The translations under genes and the position numbers were made by a program. 24,116 nt of DNA from Bacteroidales bacterium (GTDB taxonomy: Bacteria; Bacteroidota; Bacteroidia; Bacteroidales; F082): the NCBI GenBank assembly GCA_023229135.1, contig JALNZT010000052.1:1-24116 (forward strand), read 5' to 3'. Shown here in pieces: positions 1 through 9,115 of the stretch (its first letter is position 1; each line of letters starts with the position of its first letter). The notes under the pieces were generated by a model. It did not search any database. It was not told the origin of the DNA and saw only the letters and a list, made by a program, of their open reading frames with translations.

Positions 1-87
1 AAAATTAGAACTATATTTCTATAACATATAGTGGTTTTCGCACTACATTTTCGGCATTTCTAAAATAAAATCCTTGATTTATAAGGG

Positions 88-498
88 TTACAGAGGTTTT
101 TGGTGAGGGTAGGTGTCAAACTCAGGAGAAATCTCCGCCTTATCAACCGCGGGAAGCATTGACTTTGCCACACGAAGCATCAGTAGGCTGGAATCTGTTC
201 TGGCGAGATAGTAATAGGTCGTACTCAAAAAACCCAAGGTCTTTAGCATCCCAATTTTATCGTCAAGCTCTTCAAAACGCCTGTATAGCACTTTCAATTT
301 CTTGTTAGCTATAACCGGTTCAGATACAAGCTGCTTATTCGCCGATTCAAGCATAACCGACAAGGTATCAGGAGATGCCGATCTGATCTTTTCAAGCATT
401 TCAAGTTCGCTTTCCTGACCATTAGCCGTTGCGAAAAATACGCCTTGAACGATAGAAAACGCTACGAAGAAAATGATAAAAAGTTTACTTGCTTTCAT
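88..498 (-). CDS. Short exported TPR-like protein, possibly truncated
   Basis: A 136-aa protein of unknown function. The start at 498 is chosen over an in-frame ATG at 642 because it begins directly with a signal peptide (MKASKLFIIFFVAFSIVQG, cleavage near residue 28) and lies about 36 nt below a good Bacteroidota promoter (534-564). The longer start would place that promoter inside the gene. The mature part is predicted alpha-helical with paired helices in TPR style (residues about 50-115: a KLKVLYRRFEELDD helix, then an LSTTYYYLARTDSSLLML helix). Bacteroidota sensor kinases and other TPR proteins often begin this way but continue for several hundred residues. Here the frame ends after TYPHQKPL, so the gene may be a truncated relic. 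It is divergent from the kinase operon. No function is assigned. Confidence 0.6.
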   Translation of the reverse strand: MKASKLFIIFFVAFSIVQGVFFATANGQESELEMLEKIRSASPDTLSVMLESANKQLVSEPVIANKKLKVLYRRFEELDDKIGMLKTLGFLSTTYYYLARTDSSLLMLRVAKSMLPAVDKAEISPEFDTYPHQKPL

Positions 499-533
499 GA
501 CTTTTTGGTGTAAGTATTGGCCGAAGGGCAACG

Positions 534-564
534 CAAAAATACATGAATTTTTAAGATAAAGCAA
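534..564 (-). promoter_or_regulatory. Bacteroidota-type promoter of the 88-498 gene
   Basis: On the minus strand TATTTTTG (534-541) matches the -7 consensus TAnnTTTG exactly. A TTG (562-564) lies 20 nt upstream, where the -33 element belongs. Transcription would start near 527, giving a short leader before the ATG at 498. Confidence 0.55.
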
Positions 565-860
565 TGCCGGCTGTTTAATTCTTCTACGTGCAACTTTCGT
601 TACGTGGAAGGCAAGGCTGGATTTTATAAATAGTGCTAACACTATTATTTTTAAACTACTCGTAAAAAAAACAACGCAATTTTCCTTAATTAACTTATCT
701 CCTTGGCAATATCACACAAACTATTGATATTTAATCATTAACATATTTCTTTATTGCAAAATTGGCATCCCAATGCTATTTAGATTATGTTGAGAAATTC
801 TTCACAAAAGTGCTTGGCTTTGATTATTTCCTGTTTTTCGTAAATTATACACAGTTCACA
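565..860. other. Divergent intergenic region, no gene seen
   Basis: AT-rich spacer between the divergent promoters of the short TPR-like gene and the kinase operon. I find no credible ORF, RNA gene or strong inverted repeat here. Confidence 0.5.
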
Positions 861-891
861 TTAGTAATATAGCAGTATTTAACTAAATTTG
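861..891 (+). promoter_or_regulatory. Promoter of the kinase-CheR-CheB operon
   Basis: TAAATTTG (884-891) is a perfect TAnnTTTG -7 element. TTAG (861-864), one mismatch from TTTG, lies exactly 19 nt upstream as a -33 element. The predicted leader to the ATG at 931 is about 33 nt. No Shine-Dalgarno is evident, which is normal in this phylum. Confidence 0.55.
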
Positions 892-930
892 CTTCTATAA
901 AAAATTAGGTACCGACAAACCCATAGCTTT

Positions 931-2961
931 ATGAACAACGCTTTAAAATTCACCGTCTTAATTGTTGACGACCGCCCTGAAAACTTGTTAACACTCGAGG
1001 GAATACTTGAAAATGAGAACCTTAACATCCTGAAGGCAAACTCGGGTAACGAGGCCCTGGGCATGATGCTTGAACATAATATTTCACTGGTTTTAATGGA
1101 TGTTCAGATGCCGGGCATGGACGGTTTTGAAGTTGCCGAGATTATGCGAAGCAGTGAACGCACGAAATTTATCCCTATAATTTTCATCACCGCCATCAGC
1201 AAACAACGGCAGCATATATTTAAAGGCTACGAATCGGGTGCCGTTGACTATCTTTACAAACCACTTGATTTAGAGATACTTCAAAGCAAAATAAAAGCAT
1301 TTATCGAATTTTTTCAACACAAAAACGCCCTCGAAGATACCACCCGAAAACTCGAACAAACGATCGCCGAGCTCAATGATGCCAAGAAAATTGCTGAAGA
1401 AGCCACCACCATTAAAAGTGCTTTCCTGGCCACGATGAGTCATGAAATCAGAACACCACTCAACGGCATTATCGGCATGGCCGAGCTGGGATTGATGGAC
1501 GACGAAATAAGTACCCTGCAACGCGAACGCATGCTCGACATCAAAACCTCGGGCGAATCGCTGCTCGAAATCATCAACGAAATCCTCGACATATCAAAAA
1601 TTGAAGCCGATAAGCTGGAACTCGAAGAAATTGAGTTTAGTATCAGAGACCTTATTCAAAAAGTGGTAAACCTCTTGTCAATAAAAATATTTCAGGAAAA
1701 GCTGGAGTTTGTCTGCGAAATCGATCCCGAATTACCGGATATTCTCATAGGTGATCCATTGCGCATCAGGCAAATACTCATCAACCTTTTGAGCAATGCC
1801 GTAAAATTCACCGAAGAAGGCACGGTCAGTATTAATGTGAAAATGGTGGAACATATTGAGGAACAGATCAGTCTCGAGTTTTCGGTAAATGATACCGGTA
1901 TTGGTATTGAAGAGAAGAAACTGAATCAACTTTTTGAGTCTTATACGCAAGCCGAAAAGTCAACTACCCGCACACATGGCGGAACAGGGCTTGGTCTGAA
2001 TATTTCGCAGCGGCTGGTACAGCTAATGGGAGGAAAAATCAACGTGGAAAGCGTTCCGGGCGAAGGAAGCCGTTTTTCCTTCAGGGTAAATATGATCACC
2101 GGCACCCAAAAAGAAATGCCCTGGCTGCTCGACCTCAATAAAGCAAACGATCAGTTTAACGTACTGATAATTGATGACCATGAAAAATCTGCCCGAGCGA
2201 TCACTAAACTCCTTGAACATTGGGGAGTTAAACATACCTACACGAACGACTGTAGTAGCTGCGAAAGCCTACTTAAAAATGAACATTTTGACTTGATTCT
2301 TATTGATTATTACCTGAAGTCAAAAACCGGTGTAGAAGTTGCTGACGAAATAAAAACCATGCTCGTCGACCAGTCAATACCCGAAATCAGGTTGCTTTCA
2401 CCTTCTAAAGCCAGCATCGAGATTTTAAAACTAGAGAAAGCCCAAAAATACGAGTTCCTAACCAAACCTGTACTGCAAAATGATCTCCGCTCATTACTGA
2501 TCTCACTTTTTGGTTCAAAAGAACAAAAGCTAAAAGAAGAAATGCAGAAGCCCTCAGTAGCTGTCATTCCTGAGAAAGTACTGGAGATTCTGGTCGCAGA
2601 GGATCAGATTATCAACAGGAAAATCGTGGTGCAACTCCTGGAGAAAAAAGGATGGAATGTAAACGCGGTTGAAAACGGCAAGCTGGCACTTGAAGCCGTG
2701 CAGGAAAAAAATTACGATATCATCTTGATGGATGTTCAAATGCCTGAAATGGATGGATTTGATGCAACGCGAGGCATACGTGTGTATGAAACAGACAAAT
2801 CTTACCACACGCCTATCGTAGCCATGACGGCTCACGCCATGAAGGGCGACCGCGAAAAATGTCTGGCAGCAGGGATGGACTATTACATCACAAAACCAGT
2901 AAATCCAATTGAACTTTACTCCACCATCGAAAAATTTGCACGTATCCCACAGGACAATTAA
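931..2961 (+). CDS. Cytosolic hybrid histidine kinase (REC-HisKA-HATPase-REC-REC)
   Basis: A 676-aa hybrid two-component kinase with no membrane segment or sensory domain. A receiver domain comes first (about 7-125; phospho-acceptor D57 in LVLMDVQMPG, K110 in the YKP motif), then a short coiled coil (130-160). HisKA follows (phospho-His H171 in MSHEIRTPLNG), then the HATPase domain (N289 in the N box, DTGIGI at 321-326, GGTGLGL at 350-356). Two C-terminal receivers complete it (D459/K512 and D601/K655). REC2 is more diverged (LILIDYY instead of a DxxMP motif). Input probably arrives as phosphorylation of, or docking on, the N-terminal receiver. No Hpt domain is visible, so the route to an output is unknown. 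It is the first gene of a four-gene operon, with 31 nt to the next start. Confidence 0.93.
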   Translation: MNNALKFTVLIVDDRPENLLTLEGILENENLNILKANSGNEALGMMLEHNISLVLMDVQMPGMDGFEVAEIMRSSERTKFIPIIFITAISKQRQHIFKGYESGAVDYLYKPLDLEILQSKIKAFIEFFQHKNALEDTTRKLEQTIAELNDAKKIAEEATTIKSAFLATMSHEIRTPLNGIIGMAELGLMDDEISTLQRERMLDIKTSGESLLEIINEILDISKIEADKLELEEIEFSIRDLIQKVVNLLSIKIFQEKLEFVCEIDPELPDILIGDPLRIRQILINLLSNAVKFTEEGTVSINVKMVEHIEEQISLEFSVNDTGIGIEEKKLNQLFESYTQAEKSTTRTHGGTGLGLNISQRLVQLMGGKINVESVPGEGSRFSFRVNMITGTQKEMPWLLDLNKANDQFNVLIIDDHEKSARAITKLLEHWGVKHTYTNDCSSCESLLKNEHFDLILIDYYLKSKTGVEVADEIKTMLVDQSIPEIRLLSPSKASIEILKLEKAQKYEFLTKPVLQNDLRSLLISLFGSKEQKLKEEMQKPSVAVIPEKVLEILVAEDQIINRKIVVQLLEKKGWNVNAVENGKLALEAVQEKNYDIILMDVQMPEMDGFDATRGIRVYETDKSYHTPIVAMTAHAMKGDREKCLAAGMDYYITKPVNPIELYSTIEKFARIPQDN

Positions 2962-2992
2962 GTGATAAAACATTGACTCACACCGCCAACCT

Positions 2993-5900
2993 ATGGAAAA
3001 TCTGGACTACAACAAAGCCTCAACCTGGGAAAAAATCAAGCATTCTTTCCACTCCTGGCGCTATATTGGCGTGGGCAAATCATTGCTGATCTGGTTTCTA
3101 ACCATCTCACTGGTGCCATTGGCTTCTATTAGCTTCATCAATTTTTTAAATGCTTATCATGGGCTTACGATCGTTGCTGAGAAATCGCTCAACACGACCT
3201 CGCAACTAAGAGTAGCTTATATCAACACCTTTTTTAATGAGATAGTAGATTTCCTGGAACTAAACAGCCGACAAAAAGCTGATATCAACTTCATTATCGG
3301 GCTTGATTCTACCTGGAACATTGCAAACAGCAAGCTTACCGACTATGTTAAAACTACTCAATGGGAGCAAATTACAGCAGAGCATCGTGATGAATTTAAA
3401 GATTTAGCCAACAAAAACGGCTATCACGATATTTATTTTTTGGATGCTAATGGCAATATCTTATTTAACCTGCGTGAGGGAACAGACTTGGGAACCAACC
3501 TTTTCACCGGCCCTTTTCGGTTTACAAAATTCGCTAAGGCAGCACGTGAAGCCATTGAGTCCAAAAAGTTACAGTTTTCTGACCTGGAGTTTTACGAGCC
3601 TTCATACAACGAGCTTACCGGCCATTTTGTGCAACCGGTAAAGGACTTTAATGGTCAGCTGATTGGCATGATTGCTTTACAAATCACGATGGATCGGATT
3701 AATCAAATCATTCAACAAGACGCGGGGTATGGAGAAACCGGTCAGGCCTATATCGCTGGGAATGATAGACTGTTGCGTTCTTCGATGCGTTTTGGCCATG
3801 AGGCAGAGATTATGAAAACTCAAATTAGCAACCAAAAAGTTACTGACTGGTTGTTTTATCTACAAAATAGGCATAACCCACAGGTTTTGAAAGAAAATGA
3901 ACTGGAAATTGAAAAGGTTTCCACTTACGACTCCGACAAGACCGGACGCTATGTTTTGGGTATATACCGTAATCTCAGCACTTTGGAGCCCATGGGCGTA
4001 AACTGGGTACTGATCGAGGAAATTGATCATAGCGAGGCTTTTGCTTATGCGCGTAAACTTTCTGACATCGTGAAAATCTCTTTTATCATCACCATTATCG
4101 TCGTTTTCTTTACCTCTATTTTGGTGACTCGTTGGTTTGTAAATCCTATCAAACAACTCTCTTCCTGGGCTAAAGAAGTTGCAGTAGGCGAAATAAATCG
4201 CAAGCAAATCAAGGCCCCTCATAATGAGATAGGCGAAATGGTTGACACCTTTAACCGACTTATTATTAATCTTCAACAGTATTCCAACATAGCCAAAATG
4301 ATGGCTAAGGGCGATTACTCTGAAAAGATTGAAATCCGTAGCGAAAAAGATTTGCTGGGCTCGTCCATGAATAAGATGGTTGAAAGTTTCAGGCAGGTGG
4401 TAAGCCAAGCAAATAGCATTGCAAAAGGTGATTATACAGTTAAAGTGGTACCACGCAGCGATAAGGACACCTTGAATGTTGCCCTCTATGAAATGACACG
4501 CACCCTGGCAGAAAATGCTTTGCAAAATAAAAACCAAAACTGGCTGAAGAGCGGCATCAATGAGTTGGATGCCGGATTGAGCGGCCAACCCGACACGAAA
4601 AAACTTTCGCAATCCATCATCGACTTTACCAGCAGATACCTGAAAGCACAGCTCGGACTGATGTATATTTATGAGGAACAGACAGAAAGCTTTGCTCTTA
4701 AAGCCAGCTTTGCTGCCGACAACAATTCAAATACCATCAAGCAACGCTTTGCAGAGGGCGAAGGACTTATTGGCCAGGTGGCCAAAGATCAACAATTAAT
4801 GCTGCTGAACGAAAACGCGCATATTCAAAATATTGAAATTGGTGAGGGTACTTTGCAACCCAAACAATACGTATTGTACCCCTTGGTGCACGATGGCAAA
4901 ACATATGGCGTGATAGAATACGCGACTATAAATCCATTTGATGAACTCAAACTGACTTTCCTGGAGTTGAGCCAATCCAATATTGCCATCGCTATCAAAA
5001 CTGTTTTGGCAGCCGAAACGGTAAAAAAATTGCTTACCCAGACACAAGATCAGGCCAATGAGTTAGAGGTGCAACAGGAAGAACTGCGACAAGCCAATGA
5101 AGAGCTGCAAGAACAAACCAAAGCTTTAAAAATTTCGGAGGAAAGCCTGCAAACGCAACAAGAAGAGTTGAAAGTCACCAACGAAGAGCTTGAGGAACGC
5201 ACAAAAGCACTTGAAATTCAACGCGATGCCATTAACCAGAAAAATCAGGAGCTGGAAACGGCACGGAAAGAGATTGAACAAAAAGCCCGCGACTTACAAC
5301 AGGCCTCACAATATAAATCAGAGTTTTTGGCCAACATGTCGCATGAGTTGCGCACACCCTTAAACAGCATTTTGGTACTTTCGCAGTTGCTGGCCGAAAA
5401 TAAAAAGAAACACTTAGACGAAAAAGAACTGGAATACGCCCGAACCATCAACGGTTCAGGCAGCGACTTGCTGGAACTTATCAACGAGATCCTGGACTTA
5501 AGCAAGGTAGAATCAGGAAAAATCGAGCTGTATATAGAAAACATGTACCTCGAAGACTTGTCTTATTTTATTAAGAAAAGTTTTGAGCCAGTTGCCGAGA
5601 AAAAAGGCCTTTCTCTTTTCGTCAATATTTCCAATGACCTTCCAGAATCTATCCAGACCGACGTTCAGCGCTTTCATCAAATCATTAAAAACCTCTATTC
5701 CAACGCAATTAAGTTTACGCACGAAGGCAGCATCTCGCTAAATATCTTCCGTCCGGCTAAAGATACCAAGTTTTACCACCAACATTTATCGAGCGAAAAT
5801 AGCGTAGCGTTTTCCGTTACAGACACCGGCATCGGTATTCCTGAAAACAAACTTCAATTGATTTTTGAGGCCTTCAAGCAAGCCGATGGCACCACAAGTC

Positions 5901-7390
5901 GTAAATATGGCGGCACCGGGCTGGGATTGAGTATATCCAAAGGCTTCTCCGAAATCCTCGACGGTGAAATTAAAGTGGAAAGCAAAGAAGGTGAAGGCAC
6001 AACCTTCACGATAATTCTGCCTGAAAAATATATTGGCATAAATAACGCCATTGATGCACTGTCGGAAATCAAAACCGAACCACAAGTCGCTGAAGCGCTT
6101 ACGACGGAACAGCATCTAGAAATAACAACGTCACAAGCTACTAAAGAGCAGCAAGAGATCCAACTAAAAGCACTGGAAGAAACCAACGACGACCGAAACA
6201 GTATCATGGAAGGTGATTTGGTGTTGCTCATCATTGATGACGATAAAAACTTTACCAAACTGTTGTATGATCTGGCGCATGAACACCGCTTCAAATGCCT
6301 GATAGCGCACGACGGCGAATCGGGATTGCACTTTGCTGATTTTTATCAGCCACATGCTGTGATACTGGATATTGGCCTTCCGGGAATCGATGGATACGAG
6401 GTGATGCGGCGTCTAAAACAAAATTCGCGCACCCGCCATATTCCGGTGCATTATGTCTCAGCAGCCGATAAATCTATCGAGCATTTCAAACAAGGCGCAA
6501 TTGGTTATTTGAGTAAGCCTGTAAGCAAAGAATCCCTTGATGAAGTATTCTCTTTTATCGAAAAAGTGATAGCTAACCCGCTGAAACGACTGATTATCGT
6601 TGAGGATGAGCTGAGTATGCGTAAAAGCATCGCCAACCTGATGAAAGACGAAAACGTAGAAATTGTGGCCGTTGCCTCAGGTGAAGAAGCCCTTGAAAAA
6701 ATTACCTCAACACATTTTGACTGCATGATTTTAGACCTCGGCCTAAAAAACATGACCGGCTTTGAGCTTTTGGAAGCCATCAAGGAAAGCGACAAAACCC
6801 AAAACCTGCCCGTAGTGGTTTATACAGCACAGGAACTAACACGTGAGGAGGATTTAATGCTACAACAATATGCCAATAGCATTGTGCTAAAAGGAGCACG
6901 CTCGTTTGAACGGCTATTGTCAGAAACCACACTCTTTCTGCATCAGGTGGAGGCCAATTTATCGAAGAAAAAACAAGAAATGCTGCGCAAAATTCAAGTG
7001 CGTGAAGATGTTTTGAACAATAAAAATATCCTTATCGTGGATGATGATATGCGCAATGTTTTTGCACTCACAAGCGTGTTGGAGAACTACGAAATGAACG
7101 TTGTTTTCGCCAAGAATGGCCGCGAAGGAATCGATAAACTGAAGGCTGCCAAAAATATTGATCTGGTATTAATGGACATTATGATGCCCGAAATGGACGG
7201 CTACGAAGCCATGCAGCTTATCCGAAAGGAAAAGAAATATAAAAAATTGCCCATCATTGCACTCACCGCCAAAGCCATGAAAGACGACCGTGAAAAATGC
7301 CTGGCGGCAGGTGCCAATGAATATTTAAGCAAGCCGGTTGATACGGCTAAACTTATTTCATTATTACGTGTTTGGCTGTACAATGCCTGA
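2993..7390 (+). CDS. Large membrane hybrid histidine kinase (dCache-HAMP array-GAF-coiled coil-HisKA-HATPase-REC x3)
   Basis: A 1465-aa inner-membrane sensor kinase. TM1 (about 28-52) and TM2 (about 359-380) enclose a periplasmic domain of about 305 residues consistent with a dCache ligand-binding fold. After TM2 come a HAMP domain (381-431) and two HAMP-like repeats, each with a GDY motif (near 440 and 480) and an RSEKD/RSDKD motif (near 450 and 490). A GAF-like domain spans about 535-675. A coiled coil of three 28-residue units (691-774) leads into HisKA (H784 in MSHELRTPLNS). The HATPase has N904, DTGIGI at 944-949 and GGTGLGL at 973-979. Three receivers follow: D1126/K1175, D1248/K1300 and D1395/K1447. 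In the middle receiver the usual KP is KG (VLKGARS), so its switch geometry may differ. There is no Hpt domain. The downstream CheR and CheB suggest adaptation by methylation. The ligand is unknown. Confidence 0.92.
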   Translation: MENLDYNKASTWEKIKHSFHSWRYIGVGKSLLIWFLTISLVPLASISFINFLNAYHGLTIVAEKSLNTTSQLRVAYINTFFNEIVDFLELNSRQKADINFIIGLDSTWNIANSKLTDYVKTTQWEQITAEHRDEFKDLANKNGYHDIYFLDANGNILFNLREGTDLGTNLFTGPFRFTKFAKAAREAIESKKLQFSDLEFYEPSYNELTGHFVQPVKDFNGQLIGMIALQITMDRINQIIQQDAGYGETGQAYIAGNDRLLRSSMRFGHEAEIMKTQISNQKVTDWLFYLQNRHNPQVLKENELEIEKVSTYDSDKTGRYVLGIYRNLSTLEPMGVNWVLIEEIDHSEAFAYARKLSDIVKISFIITIIVVFFTSILVTRWFVNPIKQLSSWAKEVAVGEINRKQIKAPHNEIGEMVDTFNRLIINLQQYSNIAKMMAKGDYSEKIEIRSEKDLLGSSMNKMVESFRQVVSQANSIAKGDYTVKVVPRSDKDTLNVALYEMTRTLAENALQNKNQNWLKSGINELDAGLSGQPDTKKLSQSIIDFTSRYLKAQLGLMYIYEEQTESFALKASFAADNNSNTIKQRFAEGEGLIGQVAKDQQLMLLNENAHIQNIEIGEGTLQPKQYVLYPLVHDGKTYGVIEYATINPFDELKLTFLELSQSNIAIAIKTVLAAETVKKLLTQTQDQANELEVQQEELRQANEELQEQTKALKISEESLQTQQEELKVTNEELEERTKALEIQRDAINQKNQELETARKEIEQKARDLQQASQYKSEFLANMSHELRTPLNSILVLSQLLAENKKKHLDEKELEYARTINGSGSDLLELINEILDLSKVESGKIELYIENMYLEDLSYFIKKSFEPVAEKKGLSLFVNISNDLPESIQTDVQRFHQIIKNLYSNAIKFTHEGSISLNIFRPAKDTKFYHQHLSSENSVAFSVTDTGIGIPENKLQLIFEAFKQADGTTSRKYGGTGLGLSISKGFSEILDGEIKVESKEGEGTTFTIILPEKYIGINNAIDALSEIKTEPQVAEALTTEQHLEITTSQATKEQQEIQLKALEETNDDRNSIMEGDLVLLIIDDDKNFTKLLYDLAHEHRFKCLIAHDGESGLHFADFYQPHAVILDIGLPGIDGYEVMRRLKQNSRTRHIPVHYVSAADKSIEHFKQGAIGYLSKPVSKESLDEVFSFIEKVIANPLKRLIIVEDELSMRKSIANLMKDENVEIVAVASGEEALEKITSTHFDCMILDLGLKNMTGFELLEAIKESDKTQNLPVVVYTAQELTREEDLMLQQYANSIVLKGARSFERLLSETTLFLHQVEANLSKKKQEMLRKIQVREDVLNNKNILIVDDDMRNVFALTSVLENYEMNVVFAKNGREGIDKLKAAKNIDLVLMDIMMPEMDGYEAMQLIRKEKKYKKLPIIALTAKAMKDDREKCLAAGANEYLSKPVDTAKLISLLRVWLYNA

Positions 7391-7416
7391 TAACACTCAA
7401 TTTAAGCTTATAAAAA

Positions 7417-8262
7417 ATGTCTAAGAATTTGGCTTCCCCTGATGAGACCACTTCAAATATTGAGCTGGATTTGCTACTCGAAGCCATTTTTAGAAAATAT
7501 GGTTACGACTTCAGAGACTATAGCCGGGCTCACGTGAAACGCAGGCTTTATAGCAGAATTAAACAGCATGAATTGCAATCATTTTCACAATTGCAGCATC
7601 TGTTGCTCTATGACGAGCAGACTTTTCAGGAAGTATTGCGCGGCTTGTCAATCAATGTTACCGAAATGTTTCGAGATCCGGCGTTTTACGCCAAAATGAG
7701 AACAGAAGTTATACCACTGCTCAAAACCTATCCTTATTTAAAGATATGGCATGCTGGCTGTTCCACTGGCGAGGAAGTATATTCTTTCGCCATTTTGTTG
7801 CATGAAGAGGGCTTGTATGAACGCTCTCAAATTTATGCCACGGATTTTAATACCGATGTGCTGGAAACAGCCAAACGTGGCATTTATCCTACCTCCCGCA
7901 TCAAGGAATACACCATGAACTACCAAGAAGCTGGCGGAAAGAACTCATTTAGCAACTATTATACTGCACGCTATGACAATGTTATTTTTGATGCTTCACT
8001 GAAAAAAAACATTGTTTTTGCTGAACATAACCTGGTGACCGATAGTGTTTTTGCTGAGGCACACCTGATTATCTGCCGAAATGTTTTGATCTATTTCAAC
8101 CGAAGCTTGCAAAACAAAGTGCTTCAGCTTTTTTCAGAAAGCCTGATAAAAGGTGGATTTTTGGGTTTAGGTTCCAAAGAAAACATCCTCTTTTCGCCTA
8201 TTGAAAACAGCTACAAAACCATTGATGGTGAACAAAAAATTTATCAAAAAAAATTTATCTGA
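7417..8262 (+). CDS. cheR: CheR-type SAM-dependent protein-glutamate methyltransferase
   Basis: A 281-aa CheR family methyltransferase, normal length. The N-terminal helical CheR subdomain (about 15-75) contains the basic stretch SRAHVKRRLYSRI. The SAM-binding core begins near 85 (TEMFRDPAFY), with motif I as AGCSTGEE (113-120), the acidic ribose-binding residue as D143 in ATDFN, and the ICRNVLIYF motif at 219-227. In chemotaxis CheR methylates glutamates in receptor coiled coils using S-adenosylmethionine. No methyl-accepting receptor, CheA or CheW is nearby, so the likelier partner is one of the two hybrid kinases encoded upstream. It starts 26 nt after the large kinase and ends 3 nt before CheB, so the genes are surely cotranscribed. 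The family is certain and the substrate is inferred. Confidence 0.93.
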   Translation: MSKNLASPDETTSNIELDLLLEAIFRKYGYDFRDYSRAHVKRRLYSRIKQHELQSFSQLQHLLLYDEQTFQEVLRGLSINVTEMFRDPAFYAKMRTEVIPLLKTYPYLKIWHAGCSTGEEVYSFAILLHEEGLYERSQIYATDFNTDVLETAKRGIYPTSRIKEYTMNYQEAGGKNSFSNYYTARYDNVIFDASLKKNIVFAEHNLVTDSVFAEAHLIICRNVLIYFNRSLQNKVLQLFSESLIKGGFLGLGSKENILFSPIENSYKTIDGEQKIYQKKFI

Positions 8263-8265
8263 GTT

Positions 8266-8838
8266 ATGCCTTATCAAGCTATTGTAATCGGTTCATCAGC
8301 AGGCGGTTTGCATGCTTTAAAAATCATCATCAGCGGGTTTAGCGCTTCGTTTGACACGCCGATTATTGTGACCCAGCATTTGAGCCCGAACTCGGATAAT
8401 TATTTGGTACAGTTTTTAAATCAGTTTACCCAACTCACCGTAAAAGAAGCTGACGAAAAAGAAGTAATTTTACGAGGCTATGTATATATTGCTCCTCCTA
8501 ATTTTCATCTTTTAGTAGAAGAAGATTTCACGCTGAGCCTAAATGTGGAGGAAAAAGTAAATTTTGCACGCCCTTCCATTGACGTACTTTTTGAAACCGC
8601 CGCCGAAGCATATAAAAATCAGTTAATTGGAATAATCCTCACCGGAGCCAATCACGATGGCGCCAAAGGAATAGCACGAATCAAACAAAAAGGCGGCTAC
8701 ACCATTGCCCAAAGCCCCGACACTGCCGAAGCAGCTGCCATGCCGCAAGCCGCCATTAACACCGGCTTTGTGGATCAAATTCTCAAGCTGGAAGATATTC
8801 CGGTGTTTCTAAATAAAATCTGTAAATCAAAAGTTTAG
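8266..8838 (+). CDS. cheB: Stand-alone CheB-type protein-glutamate methylesterase
   Basis: A 190-aa CheB methylesterase catalytic domain without the N-terminal receiver found in canonical CheB. The triad is recognisable by alignment to CheB motifs: Ser11 in GSSAGG, His38 in TQHLS, and Asp131 in the TGANHDGA block. The C-terminal SPDTAEAAAMPQAAI segment is also typical. It would hydrolyse glutamyl methyl esters (or deamidate glutamines) made by the CheR encoded 3 nt upstream. Lacking a receiver, it cannot be switched by its own phosphorylation, so control must come through binding to a kinase or through constitutive activity. Such short CheB proteins beside hybrid kinases are known in Bacteroidota. 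It is the last gene of the operon. Confidence 0.92.
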   Translation: MPYQAIVIGSSAGGLHALKIIISGFSASFDTPIIVTQHLSPNSDNYLVQFLNQFTQLTVKEADEKEVILRGYVYIAPPNFHLLVEEDFTLSLNVEEKVNFARPSIDVLFETAAEAYKNQLIGIILTGANHDGAKGIARIKQKGGYTIAQSPDTAEAAAMPQAAINTGFVDQILKLEDIPVFLNKICKSKV

Positions 8839-8923
8839 AAGTATTCTTCTCGTATTTTTAATTCGACGTTTGACCTTTAATTAAACCAATATATAAAACT
8901 AAATACTGTTCTGTCAAGGCGCT

Positions 8924-8946
8924 GGCACAGATTTGAAATCCGTGCC
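8924..8946. repeat. REP-like palindrome
   Basis: GGCACAGATTT-G-AAATCCGTGCC: 11-nt arms with one mismatch, which becomes a G-U pair if the minus strand is transcribed. Its form resembles extragenic palindromes of the REP/RAYT or IS200/IS605 hairpin class. It has no U-tract, so it is not a classic terminator. Only one copy is seen in this window. Confidence 0.45.
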
Positions 8947-9115
8947 TTATCACACTATTTCAATAGTATAGAAATATGTTTCGGTCTTCTAATCGACATT
9001 TTGAAGTCCTTCGGATGTTCAAAAGTCGTTTCGCGTAATGTTTAACTTTTCATCGTCCAATCTCCCAATTGGCGGGAGAGGAAATGCAAACCTTGGAACG
9101 CTTCAACCCAGCCCC

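Noticed and set aside
499..642. Longer start for the short TPR-like gene
   Set aside because: It spans a perfect -7 element and lacks a plausible N-terminus; the ATG at 498 begins a signal peptide.
3860..4612. 250-codon antisense ORF inside the large kinase
   Set aside because: It is a shadow of the real coding frame, with no domain and no start context; the same holds for the other antisense frames within 931-7390.
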